A DNA stretch of 32,734 nucleotides from Patescibacteria group bacterium (GTDB lineage Bacteria; Patescibacteriota; Minisyncoccia; Moranbacterales; SCTJ01), in NCBI GenBank assembly GCA_004297805.1, contig SCTJ01000019.1, positions 1 through 32,734 of the forward strand, given 5' to 3'. Numbering within the stretch: position 1 is the first letter of the stretch; each line of letters opens with the position of its first letter. This document shows positions 9,843-18,422 of this stretch, piece by piece. The notes under the pieces were generated by a model that did not search any database, had not been told where the DNA came from, and saw nothing but the letters and a program-made list of their open reading frames with translations. A program made the position numbers and the translations under genes.

Positions 9843-9915
9843 CCCCACTCTTGTCCACGGCCGACCCGGAGCCAATAAGGTTCTTTAAATTACGCAACTA
9901 CAGAGGGAGGCAAAA

Positions 9916-10008
9916 ATGATTGCCCCCAAGGATAAATTGGAAATCTTTACGCTCGCCATGCTTTATGGGGCGTTCTGGTTTTCAATTTTGTACCATCCCA
10001 AGAAGTAA
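9916..10008 (+). CDS. Micro-protein, 30 aa, one predicted TM helix
   Basis: MIAPKDKLEIFTLAMLYGAFWFSILYHPKK preceded by SD GAGGGAGG. Confidence 0.5.
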   Translation: MIAPKDKLEIFTLAMLYGAFWFSILYHPKK

Positions 10009-10015
10009 CAAACTC

Positions 10016-10049
10016 ACCCGCCAAGGCGAATGCCAAGGCGGGTTTTGCT
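10016..10049 (+). terminator. Hairpin ACCCGCC..GGCGGGT + TTTTGCTTT ending the small-protein cluster
   Basis: Inverted repeat with T-rich tail. Confidence 0.65.
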
Positions 10050-10078
10050 TTGGGCGGTAGGTATAGTAGACTTAGGCT

Positions 10079-10582
10079 ATGAAGATAGCGATCATATCGG
10101 ACGTTCACAACAACGACACCAATCTCAAAAAGGTGCTTGATTACTGTGCGAAAGAAGAAATAAAAACTATTATTTGTTGCGGGGACTTGGCATCGAACGA
10201 AACCCTGGATTTTTTGAATGATAACTTTGCTGGCGAGATTCACTATGCTCTTGGCAATATGGATAACGAACAACTGCAAGAGCACCGGTTCGACAAGAAA
10301 TACAAGAACACAAACATTTTTGAAAATGTTGGGGAGGCTGAAATTTCCGGGAAAAAAGTGGCTTTTGTGCATTATCCGTGGATAGCTGATAAGCTAGCGA
10401 GAAGTGGAAAATATAAGTTTGTCTTTTACGGTCACACCCACAAGCCCTGGACGGAAAAGGTTGGTGAGTGCGAAATGCTTAACCCGGGCAATGTGGCCGG
10501 GGATATATACCCGCCAACGTTTGCAGTGTGGAACACAGATGATGACAAGTTTGAGTTGATTAGAGTTCACGATCTTCAGTAG
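10079..10582 (+). CDS. Metallophosphoesterase (YfcE/MJ0936-like)
   Basis: MKIAIISDVHNN, CCGDLASNE, GNMDNE, FYGHTHKP. Confidence 0.88.
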   Translation: MKIAIISDVHNNDTNLKKVLDYCAKEEIKTIICCGDLASNETLDFLNDNFAGEIHYALGNMDNEQLQEHRFDKKYKNTNIFENVGEAEISGKKVAFVHYPWIADKLARSGKYKFVFYGHTHKPWTEKVGECEMLNPGNVAGDIYPPTFAVWNTDDDKFELIRVHDLQ

Positions 10583-10618
10583 ATTTAGATTACCAGGTTG
10601 CGAAAAGTGTTGAAAATT

Positions 10619-11206
10619 ATGAACAAGTCAGAACAACTGGCCGAGCTTAATACCAAAATGGCGCACTGTTCCGGATGTGTTTTGCGATCTTCCTGCACCC
10701 AAGTCGTTCCCGGAGAAGGTTCGGCCGAGGCAGAAATTATGTTTATTGGTGAAGGGCCAGGACAAAAGGAAGATGAGTTGGGGCGACCCTTTGTGGGTGC
10801 GGCCGGAAAGTTTTTAGACGAAATGTTGGGTGTTATCAAATTGAAGAGGCAAGATGTTTATATCGCTAACGTAGTTAAATGTCGGCCACCACAAAATCGA
10901 GACCCGTTGCCAGAGGAGGCCGAGGCTTGTTGGCCATGGCTTTTGGAACAAGTGAGGATTATCCAGCCCAAACTGATTGTGACACTGGGTCGACACAGCA
11001 TGGAACGCTTTTTGCCAGGGCAAAAAATTTCCCAAATTCACGGGCGAGCCTTGCGTCGGGAGGTGCCGGGCTTGGGAAAACAGGTGTTTTTGGCACTTTA
11101 TCATCCAGCCGCAGCGCTATATAACGGTTCGATGCGGCAAACGTTGATTAAAGACTTTCGAAAAATACCCAAAGTACTCAAGGCTATCGAGACAGAAAAA
11201 CCCTAA
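10619..11206 (+). CDS. Type-4 (Fe-S) uracil-DNA glycosylase
   Basis: CSGCVLRSSCTQVVPGEG, MFIGEGPGQKEDELGRPFVGAAGKFLDEML, NVVKCRPPQNRDP, LYHPAA; start chosen at MNKSEQ (ORF opens at 10598). Confidence 0.93.
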   Translation: MNKSEQLAELNTKMAHCSGCVLRSSCTQVVPGEGSAEAEIMFIGEGPGQKEDELGRPFVGAAGKFLDEMLGVIKLKRQDVYIANVVKCRPPQNRDPLPEEAEACWPWLLEQVRIIQPKLIVTLGRHSMERFLPGQKISQIHGRALRREVPGLGKQVFLALYHPAAALYNGSMRQTLIKDFRKIPKVLKAIETEKP

Positions 11207-11225
11207 TAATAGCCAAAAACGCATA

Positions 11226-11250
11226 AAAGTCCGCTGAAGCGGACTTTTTT
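11226..11250. terminator. Hairpin AAAGTCCGC-TGAA-GCGGACTTT, bidirectional
   Basis: Perfect inverted repeat with T-tract on both strands; ends the UDG gene (+) and the tRNA transcript (-). Confidence 0.85.
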
Positions 11251-11251
11251 G

Positions 11252-11335
11252 TGCCTGGGGCGAGACTCGGACTCGCAAGGCCTTGCGGCCGAGGGATTTT
11301 AAGTCCCTTGTGTATACCAATTCCACCACCCAGGC
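11252..11335 (-). tRNA. tRNA-Leu (anticodon TAA)
   Basis: Reverse strand folds as a cloverleaf with long variable arm; GCCTGGG/CCCAGGC acceptor; anticodon loop CTTAAAA. Confidence 0.93.
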
Positions 11336-11349
11336 AGGTGTGAATCTTG

Positions 11350-11420
11350 AGGTCCGAGCCGGAATTGAACCGGCGTACGAGGTTTTGCAGACCTCTCCCT
11401 AACCACTCGGGCATCGGACC
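11350..11420 (-). tRNA. tRNA-Cys (anticodon GCA)
   Basis: GGTCCGA acceptor, anticodon loop CTGCAAA, discriminator U typical of Cys. Confidence 0.93.
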
Positions 11421-11435
11421 TTATTGTAAAAACTG

Positions 11436-11578
11436 TGTTTCTGAGTGGTTCCCGGGTTGCCTTTTGCAACCCGCCCCGATATTAAATCGAGACCCACCCA
11501 CCGCATTCTGCGGGGTCCCGCCATAGGCGGTGATCGGCCACCGGACCAGCTTATCAACTGAAGCTACCAAGCTGCATG
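11436..11578 (-). ncRNA. Candidate structured RNA (copy A) upstream of tRNA-Cys/tRNA-Leu
   Basis: Series of GC-rich hairpins on the minus strand (GGTCC[..]GGGACC; CCGCA-GAAT-GCGG; CTCGAT-TTAAT-ATCGGG; GGGTTGC-AAAAG-GCAACCC); shares GTAGCTTCAG, GGCYGATCACC and TGGRTCTC in order with 32391..32472; preceded by promoter TTGCCA-N17-TATCAT. Confidence 0.6.
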
Positions 11579-11584
11579 CTGCTC

Positions 11585-11613
11585 ATGATATCAAAGGGCG
11601 CACGGTGTGGCAA
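11585..11613 (-). promoter_or_regulatory. Promoter TTGCCA-N17-TATCAT driving candidate ncRNA A and tRNAs
   Basis: Hexamers with 17-nt spacer just upstream of the first structured element. Confidence 0.6.
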
Positions 11614-11661
11614 GAATGCTATTGTGTACGATGAGTGGCTTATGGTATAATTTCAAGCAGA

Positions 11662-12687
11662 ATGAAAATAAAACAAGCACAAGTTGTCTACTTTGTTTTT
11701 GCGGGACTTCTTATATTTGGTTTTGCTGTTTTGGCGATGGCCGAAGATCATGCTGCGAGTACACAGAATGTTTTTCAGGATGCTGATCAGGATGGATTGT
11801 CAGATGAGGAGGAGCGTGTCATCGGCGCCGATCCTTTGAAAAAAGATACTGATGGAGACGGGTATTCAGACGGCGCTGAAATTAAAAGTGGATATGATCC
11901 GTTGAAGCCTGCGCCCGGAGACAGACTGGTTTCCACTATGCAAGCTGAAGCCATAGGTCAGGTGGCAGGGGTCAGCACGGAAGGCAAAGCTGACTCTACT
12001 GCTGCTGCCAACACCGAGGCTGGCCAAGCGGGTGAACAGGAAAAGAATTTGACGAATGTTTTGTCTGCCAAAATTGCAACCCTGGTTCAGGAAAAAAAGG
12101 ACGTGAGCATCAATGATGTCGACTCCGTGATTAGCGAAACAATGGCGAAAGACGTTACTTTTGAAGATTTACCGGAAGTCGACCCGGCCCTAATCAAAAT
12201 CAAAAAGCAGGATTACGGAAAACTTTCGGAGGCGGAACGAATTGCCAAGGAGCGTGAAGATGCTCTGAAATATCTGACGGCAGTGGGTTATATTTTGTTG
12301 AACAATGCTCCCACCAAAATAACTTCTATGGCCGATCTTAGTAATTTATCCAGCAATTTTCAGAGTCAGGCGCTAATGCTTATTTCCAACTTTTCAAACG
12401 CATCATATTTTTCTCAGTTTGAAGGTATGGCGAAAAATGTGACCGAGCAGCTTTCAGTAGTGGAGGTTCCGCAACAATTCATTTCACTGCACATCAAGGG
12501 CTTAAAGCTGGCCAAGTATGGAGAAACCCTTAAAGACAAGATTCGCCCAAACCCTAATGATCCGGTGGCAAGCATTGTGGGTTTTTCAGAGGCACGTGGG
12601 TTTGCCCTGCTGCTGGGATCATTTGGATCTGAGGTGCAATCGGAATTTGAAAAACTGGGAATCAAAGAACTACCCATTGAACTATAG
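11662..12687 (+). CDS. Secreted/anchored protein with TSP3-like Ca-binding DxDxDG repeats
   Basis: N-terminal signal/TM helix, then DADQDGLSDEEERVIGADPLKKDTDGDGYSDGAEIKSGYDPLK; TATAAT at 11646 favours the start at 11662. Confidence 0.75.
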   Translation: MKIKQAQVVYFVFAGLLIFGFAVLAMAEDHAASTQNVFQDADQDGLSDEEERVIGADPLKKDTDGDGYSDGAEIKSGYDPLKPAPGDRLVSTMQAEAIGQVAGVSTEGKADSTAAANTEAGQAGEQEKNLTNVLSAKIATLVQEKKDVSINDVDSVISETMAKDVTFEDLPEVDPALIKIKKQDYGKLSEAERIAKEREDALKYLTAVGYILLNNAPTKITSMADLSNLSSNFQSQALMLISNFSNASYFSQFEGMAKNVTEQLSVVEVPQQFISLHIKGLKLAKYGETLKDKIRPNPNDPVASIVGFSEARGFALLLGSFGSEVQSEFEKLGIKELPIEL

Positions 12688-12718
12688 CTAGAAGGAAAAA
12701 TTGAGAAGGTGAAATTGT

Positions 12719-13711
12719 ATGCGAATGCAGAAAATGGCTAAAAGAAAAATTTTGGCATGGGCGATGCTGTTGGCGCTAAGCAGTAATGTTTTTTTGGTGC
12801 CCATGACAGCTAAGGCAGATATCTGGGGCTCGGCTTATGCCTCGCAAATGATGAAGCAGGTTTTGGAGGAGGTTGTAAAGGCAGTTGAAGAAGCCATTCG
12901 TAGTTCGCTCAAACAAGCGGCTGCCAAGGCTATCAAAAAAGTCGTCTACACCATTATGGGTAAATCACAGGACGCAGTGGGTGGCTTGTTCATCTCGAGC
13001 TGGGAACAAGCGCTGCGTTATGTACCCATCAAGGAAGCGCGAACCTATATGGATGACTATTTCAAAATGATGACCCGGGCTACTTCGTCGCTATCGAATT
13101 ACGTTGCTTATACGGGGGCGGCTTATGGGACTAGCTATACGACCGATCTGGTGGACAGCGCAATGAATGCTACGGTTGGCTATACGCGGCCGCGACCTAA
13201 TTTGAATGAAATGGTGCCTGATACCGCTAACCCAACCAATACGGGCGACTGGACGGGTCTGACGGTGCTGGTGCTCAACCCAGCTAACAACCAGACTGGA
13301 TTTAACATGATGGCCTCAGAGGCCTATGAGAAGCGCTTGAATGAACTGCAAGAGAAGCACAAAGCCATGGCAGTTGCCTATCAAGGTTTTCGTCCAGTGT
13401 TGAATAAGAGCGGCAAGGTGGCAACGCCAGGTTCTGTGATAGCGGAAATAGAGTTCGGGTTTCAGGATTTGTATAACAAAATTTTGGCTGATGCTCAGAG
13501 CATCCCAGAAGTAATCGCTGCTGCTGCTGGCCGATTAGCCGCAGAGGCGGTTGAAGAGGGCATCTCAAATATTGAAGAAAGTTTCGAATCTAAAGTAGAC
13601 GATGTATTCGACTCGAATAGCTCTGACTACAGTAAGTACAAAAGCGATATTGACGGAATGTTTGGAGATGTGGAGCGTGAAGAGAAGGCGCAGCGAGAGC
13701 GTGAAAAATAA
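12719..13711 (+). CDS. Hypothetical exported protein, 330 aa, same orientation as the TSP3-repeat protein
   Basis: Signal peptide (ILAWAMLLALSSNVFLVPMTAKA), long coding ORF, charged coiled C-terminus. Confidence 0.7.
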   Translation: MRMQKMAKRKILAWAMLLALSSNVFLVPMTAKADIWGSAYASQMMKQVLEEVVKAVEEAIRSSLKQAAAKAIKKVVYTIMGKSQDAVGGLFISSWEQALRYVPIKEARTYMDDYFKMMTRATSSLSNYVAYTGAAYGTSYTTDLVDSAMNATVGYTRPRPNLNEMVPDTANPTNTGDWTGLTVLVLNPANNQTGFNMMASEAYEKRLNELQEKHKAMAVAYQGFRPVLNKSGKVATPGSVIAEIEFGFQDLYNKILADAQSIPEVIAAAAGRLAAEAVEEGISNIEESFESKVDDVFDSNSSDYSKYKSDIDGMFGDVEREEKAQREREK

Positions 13712-13740
13712 ACAAAGTTTCTTTGCGATACAACAAGAAA

Positions 13741-13768
13741 ATCGCCCCGACAAACATCGGGGCGGTTT
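13741..13768 (+). terminator. Hairpin CGCCCCGA-CAAACA-TCGGGGCG + GTTTTG
   Basis: Perfect 8-bp inverted repeat and T-tract. Confidence 0.85.
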
Positions 13769-13778
13769 TGATTATGTG

Positions 13779-13852
13779 TGGGCATACCCTGACTCGAACA
13801 GGGGACCTCTACAATGTCAATGTAGCGCTCTAACCAACTGAGCTATATGCCC
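13779..13852 (-). tRNA. tRNA-Val (anticodon GAC)
   Basis: Reverse strand GGGCATATAGCTCAGTTGGTTAGAGCGCTACATTGACATTGTAG...CTGTTCGAGTCAGGGTATGCCCA. Confidence 0.95.
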
Positions 13853-13900
13853 TTGGCTTATTGATTTTGGGTACTCGTCCACTCTACACTAAAATATAAC

Positions 13901-14863
13901 TCAAAGGCAAGACTTGGTTTGGGATATGCTTTCTGAGGGAGCTTCTCTTGTCTCTGGGATAGATTCTTGTGTCACGGCTTCTATTTCAACTGGAGGGAGG
14001 GTTGCGATTAGATGAAAGAATTGATACCAGGCAACATGCTCGAAGGTTGCAAGTATCCCAAATATTCCGAGTGGACCCAGAAGTAAAAGTAACCAATCAA
14101 GAGTTGCAATCAGAGTGGATCCGCCTGCATGGCCGAGAGATAATTGGATCGGCAATATAACAATGCCGACGACGATGCTGACGAGCAATTCGATAACCGT
14201 GAGGATGAATAACAACAAGAGACTGGACAGGAAGTTATCGCGGAGGAGCGCATAGGCGATTCCGATGGATTCAACTGGGCGCAGCTGACCGAGCATTACA
14301 TAGAGCTGAGCGTAGGTCCTGATGAATGAAAGCGTCAAAACAATTCCCAAGAAAACGGCCAGCGCATAGGTAGTGATGATTGTAGCCGACTCGTTCAAAT
14401 TATTGGCCATCAATGAAACAATGGGTAGGGCCAAGAGTCCAAAGCAAATCGCGAGCACGCCCACGATCGCGGCCTCGATTACAATAAATTTTTTGAGTGA
14501 ACGAAATCCGGCGATCCAGCCCGTCCGTAGGGGGCGACTGTTTTTTTCATTGAGATGTTGCAAAGAGGAAAAGATCGCTCCCTTTGCGGCGAGTCGTATA
14601 GCCCAGACCCCGGCAATTATCAAAAGGGCGAAGGCTACGGCCAGAAAGACTAGGTTCGGATGCTGAGCATAGGTCATGCAGAGCGTTTCCCAGGCGCTAG
14701 TAGCTTGGCTAGCTGGGTCAGTGGTAGGCTGATTATAGCTGGCTCGTGGAACAGTTGAGCCCAGGGTTAATACTATTCCAAACAGCCAAAGAAATGGCTT
14801 TTCTCGGATAACTTTCCAAGCCGTGGAAATGACAGTAATGTATTGGGCACCAGTTAGTCTCAT
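13901..14863 (-). CDS. Polytopic membrane protein, unknown function
   Basis: Several hydrophobic helices; overlaps the ftsH stop by 4 nt. Confidence 0.7.
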   Translation of the reverse strand: MRLTGAQYITVISTAWKVIREKPFLWLFGIVLTLGSTVPRASYNQPTTDPASQATSAWETLCMTYAQHPNLVFLAVAFALLIIAGVWAIRLAAKGAIFSSLQHLNEKNSRPLRTGWIAGFRSLKKFIVIEAAIVGVLAICFGLLALPIVSLMANNLNESATIITTYALAVFLGIVLTLSFIRTYAQLYVMLGQLRPVESIGIAYALLRDNFLSSLLLLFILTVIELLVSIVVGIVILPIQLSLGHAGGSTLIATLDWLLLLLGPLGIFGILATFEHVAWYQFFHLIATLPPVEIEAVTQESIPETREAPSESISQTKSCL

Positions 14864-16737
14864 AGAACTTCAGCTGATGATGCGGGCGGGACTGCGGCTG
14901 CGGTCTCTGTGGGAGCAGCACTTGGTCTGCCAAGCAACGCATCAAACTCGTCTTTTTCAAGAGTTTCCTTTTCCAAGAGGGTCAAGGATATTTTTTCAAG
15001 TATTTCTCGGTGATCAGTCAGCAGCTTGGTGGCTACCTGCTCTGCTCCTGCAATAAACTTGGTTACTTCGCGATCAATTTCTAGTGCTGTGCCTTCAGAA
15101 TAATCTTGTTCCTCACTAATTTCTTTGCCTAGGAAAACTAGCTCTTCTTTTTTCCCAAAAGTGCGCGGACCCAGTGGGCTCATTCCATAGCGAGTCACCA
15201 TGCCACGAGCAATCCGGGTGGCTCGTTCCAAGTCGCTAGAAGCGCCAGTGGTCACCTCGCCAAATTTTAAGCGTTCGCTCACATGCCCGCCCAGGAGGGT
15301 GGCTAGTTCCGCTACAAGATATGAATATGAATGCAAGCGGCGGTCTTCGCTCGGCACAGCCATAGTATATCCGCCGGCCTGTCCGCGAGAAATGATCGAT
15401 ACCTTGTGGACCGGATCGGCTTTGGGCAAGAAGGAGGCAACCAAAGCATGGCCCGCTTCGTGGTAGGCGATGATTTCCTTCTCTGTTTTGCTGATAATCT
15501 TGCTTTTGCGTTCTGGGCCGAGCATCACTTTTTCAATCGAGTCACGCAGTTCAGTCATACCAATAACTTTTTTGTTGTGCCGCGCAGTCAAGATGGCGGC
15601 CTCGTTAAACAAATTGGCGAGGTCTGCGCCGGAAAACCCCGGGGTTCTTTCGGCTAAGGAGCGTAGCTCCACATTGCTTTCGAGAGCTTTATTTTTACTG
15701 TGAATCTTGAGGATATCTTCGCGCTCACTGATGTCTGGGAGATCAAGCACCACGCGGCGATCAAAGCGGCCTGGTCGCAGCAGAGCCGGATCCAAAACAT
15801 CTGGCCGATTAGTCGCAGCCATCACAATCACATTAGTGTCACCTTCGAAGCCATCCATTTCTACCAAAATTTGATTGAGGGTTTGTTCACGTTCATCGTG
15901 ACCACCACCGAGTCCTGCTCCGCGGTGTCGGCCGACGGCATCGATTTCATCGATAAAGACAATGGCCGGAGCCATTTTTTTGGCTTGCTTGAAAAGATCT
16001 CGGACGCGGCTGGCTCCCACGCCGACGAACATTTCCACGAATTCAGAGCCGCTAATATTGAAGAAGGGCACACCTGCTTCGCCGGCCACCGCTTTGGCCA
16101 AGAGTGTTTTTCCAGTGCCGGGTGAACCCAATAGCAGAACTCCTTTAGGAATTTTGGCGCCTAGATCAATAAACTTTTTTGGGTGTTTCAAAAATTCAAC
16201 AATTTCTTGCAGTTCTTCTTTGGCCTCTTTGGCTCCGGCCACATCCTTGAAAGTGGTGCGCTTCTTTTTATCCTTCGGATCAATCATGCGCGCGCGACTC
16301 AGACCGAAAGAAAGGGCCTGGGAGTTGCCACGCTGCGCTTGTCGCAGCATGAACCAAATGAAAGCCCCGATTAAGAGGACAGGGATCAAGAATGGCACAA
16401 TGGTGCCGACCCAAAAGGTAGTCGAAGAAACACCCTTAATCTCTAGCTGTACGCCGGCGAGTTTTTCCTTATCCACGCCGTAGTTGTTGAGTGATTCAGT
16501 GAGCGAACTTTCAAGTTCCTTGGTGGATTTTTCTTTGGTTCCGTCTTTCAAGTCTACCAGCAGGTTGTTTTCCTCGACCGAGATTTTCTGGACTTCCTCC
16601 TTGTTAATCTGACTCACGAGGTCGCCTAAGGTCACATCTTTGGGCTTTTTTTCGGGAGCACTATAGAGAATGAATATCCCCGAAACGAGCAGGAAGAGCA
16701 GGATCACCACAAAAAGGTTTTTGATCAACTTATCCAT
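14860..16737 (-). CDS. ftsH: ATP-dependent zinc metalloprotease FtsH
   Basis: [47 protein letters not shown]. Confidence 0.98.
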   Translation of the reverse strand: MDKLIKNLFVVILLFLLVSGIFILYSAPEKKPKDVTLGDLVSQINKEEVQKISVEENNLLVDLKDGTKEKSTKELESSLTESLNNYGVDKEKLAGVQLEIKGVSSTTFWVGTIVPFLIPVLLIGAFIWFMLRQAQRGNSQALSFGLSRARMIDPKDKKKRTTFKDVAGAKEAKEELQEIVEFLKHPKKFIDLGAKIPKGVLLLGSPGTGKTLLAKAVAGEAGVPFFNISGSEFVEMFVGVGASRVRDLFKQAKKMAPAIVFIDEIDAVGRHRGAGLGGGHDEREQTLNQILVEMDGFEGDTNVIVMAATNRPDVLDPALLRPGRFDRRVVLDLPDISEREDILKIHSKNKALESNVELRSLAERTPGFSGADLANLFNEAAILTARHNKKVIGMTELRDSIEKVMLGPERKSKIISKTEKEIIAYHEAGHALVASFLPKADPVHKVSIISRGQAGGYTMAVPSEDRRLHSYSYLVAELATLLGGHVSERLKFGEVTTGASSDLERATRIARGMVTRYGMSPLGPRTFGKKEELVFLGKEISEEQDYSEGTALEIDREVTKFIAGAEQVATKLLTDHREILEKISLTLLEKETLEKDEFDALLGRPSAAPTETAAAVPPASSAEVL

Positions 16738-16758
16738 AGAGAATAGATAATAAAAAAT

Positions 16759-17736
16759 TTAAATAGACAATAGGGTCACTGTATCACCTTTCCGGACGAA
16801 TTTCAACCCGCGGAATTTGATCGTTTGGTGCTTGCTTTTCGTGCTTTGCAAGGCGCGAATGATCTCATGCGATTGAGAAAAACTAATGTTTTCCTGGGAC
16901 CCGGTCGTCTGCTGAATGGCCAGTCGTACCACTCGAGCTTGCAAGGCTGGGTCTAGCGATAGGAGCCGGCGAGCGCTGGAAAAGTATCCTTGTCGGTAAC
17001 GTTTCTCAGCTTGGATTTGTAAAAATAGCTCGTCGCGGCCAAGTGTCGTGGCGGTGTCAGCCAGGACCTCTTTGATGGATGGATTAAAATCTTTTTCTAG
17101 GGAAGGGATTAGTTTGTTACGGATTTTATTGCGCAAATAGGCGCTTTTTAGGTTAGTTTTGTCGGTTCGGAAGGGTTGTCTGGCCAGCGCTAGATGTTGC
17201 AAAATCTCCTGGCGGCTAGTGTTGAGAAGCGGCCTAATTAGGTGGTTTCTCCTGGGCTGAATGCCCGCCAAACCTCGCAGTCCGGCCCCGCGAATGAGAT
17301 GGAGAAGCACTGTCTCTGCTTGATCATCGCGATTGTGGGCGACAGCGATTAAGTCAAATTTATTTTCTTGGCGTACTTTTTCGAAGAATGCATAGCGAAT
17401 ATCGCGCAGCTCGTTTTCTGATGGCAATTTACTAAAGCTAAGCTGTAGGTTTTTCCAAAGCTTAGCTTTAGAAAACTTTAGAACCTCAATTTTAATTCCA
17501 TAATTCTCCGCTAACTTGCGTACAAATTGTTCATCTTTCTCACTATCCTTTCCGCGCAGGCCATAATTGACATTGGCAATGAGAATCTCCAGCGCATATT
17601 TTTTTTGCAGTTTCAAAAAAATATCCAAAAGACAGACCGAGTCCGGTCCGCCTGAAACACCGATGACAATTTTGGAACCCTTCTGCCAAAGATTGTTTTG
17701 GAAGGAAAAGTTCTGGATCCTTTTAATCAAGCTCAT
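16759..17736 (-). CDS. tilS: tRNA(Ile)-lysidine synthase
   Basis: IGVSGGPDSVCLLDI PP-loop, AHNRDDQAETVLLHLIRGAGLRGLAGI. Confidence 0.93.
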   Translation of the reverse strand: MSLIKRIQNFSFQNNLWQKGSKIVIGVSGGPDSVCLLDIFLKLQKKYALEILIANVNYGLRGKDSEKDEQFVRKLAENYGIKIEVLKFSKAKLWKNLQLSFSKLPSENELRDIRYAFFEKVRQENKFDLIAVAHNRDDQAETVLLHLIRGAGLRGLAGIQPRRNHLIRPLLNTSRQEILQHLALARQPFRTDKTNLKSAYLRNKIRNKLIPSLEKDFNPSIKEVLADTATTLGRDELFLQIQAEKRYRQGYFSSARRLLSLDPALQARVVRLAIQQTTGSQENISFSQSHEIIRALQSTKSKHQTIKFRGLKFVRKGDTVTLLSI

Positions 17737-18310
17737 AACCGGCCTGTTTTAGAATTTCTATTATCTCTTCCAATGCCTGATCCATCTTCCCATCTTTGTT
17801 TAGTACGCGATAATCATAGAGGGGACCTTCCTGTTCAATTTCGTGTTGGGCGTTGGCTAGTCTTTTGGCTAGTTCCTCGGCAGACAGTGACCCATCTCTA
17901 TTCTCGAGTCTGTGCTGCAGCTCCTCGAGCGAACTCGGGATGACGAAAATTGTAGTAGCGCCGTAATTCTTTTTGTAGTATTGAGCGCCGACCAGATCTG
18001 GGTTCACGATAACGATGTAGCCAGCGTTGAGTTTAGCATCCAAATCAATTTTATAGGTGCCGTAGTAAGTGTCGCGATTTTGAACGTAAGTATGTTCGAG
18101 AATGTTTCCAAGCTCAAGCTCATTCTGAAATTGTGACTTCGAGAAAAAATAATAATCATGCCCAGATTGTTCTTTGGCGCGCGGTGGACGAGTGGTCGCT
18201 GTGACCAAGCGTCGCATTCTAGGATAGCGCGTTAACAGCATCCGCGTTAGAGTGCTCTCGCCACTGCCGGTTGGGCCAGCAATAACAATTATTTTTTTGG
18301 GAGTAGTCAT
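17723..18310 (-). CDS. gmk: Guanylate kinase homologue with variant P-loop (GPTGSGEST)
   Basis: VTATTRPPRAKEQSGHDYYFFSKSQF, GNILEHTYVQNRDTYYGT; P-loop Lys replaced by Glu (codon GAG). Confidence 0.85.
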   Translation of the reverse strand: MTTPKKIIVIAGPTGSGESTLTRMLLTRYPRMRRLVTATTRPPRAKEQSGHDYYFFSKSQFQNELELGNILEHTYVQNRDTYYGTYKIDLDAKLNAGYIVIVNPDLVGAQYYKKNYGATTIFVIPSSLEELQHRLENRDGSLSAEELAKRLANAQHEIEQEGPLYDYRVLNKDGKMDQALEEIIEILKQAGYELD

Positions 18311-18372
18311 GACTTTATTTTAGCATTTTGCCCACATAAGTTTAAGTAGCAAGCGAGCGGGAGATACGACTA

Positions 18373-18404
18373 CTAAAAAAGCCGATAAAATCGGCTCTTT
18401 TAGC
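18373..18404 (-). terminator. Hairpin AAAGAGCCGAT-TTT-ATCGGCTTTTTT after the S1-domain gene
   Basis: Inverted repeat GAGCCGAT/ATCGGCT with T-tract on minus strand. Confidence 0.75.
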
Positions 18405-18422
18405 ACTAATAGAAAGCCGAAA

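Noticed and set aside
11117-11414. ORFs 70 aa and 76 aa (-)
   Set aside because: Translations of tRNA-Leu and tRNA-Cys (MVELVYTRDLKSLGRKALRVRVSPQ, MPEWLGRGLQNLVRRFNSG are classic tRNA artefacts).
13602-13841. ORF 79 aa (+)
   Set aside because: Overlaps the 330-aa exported-protein gene, a terminator and antisense tRNA-Val; the tail ALTN/PDSNRGPLQCQCSALTN is a translated antisense tRNA artefact.
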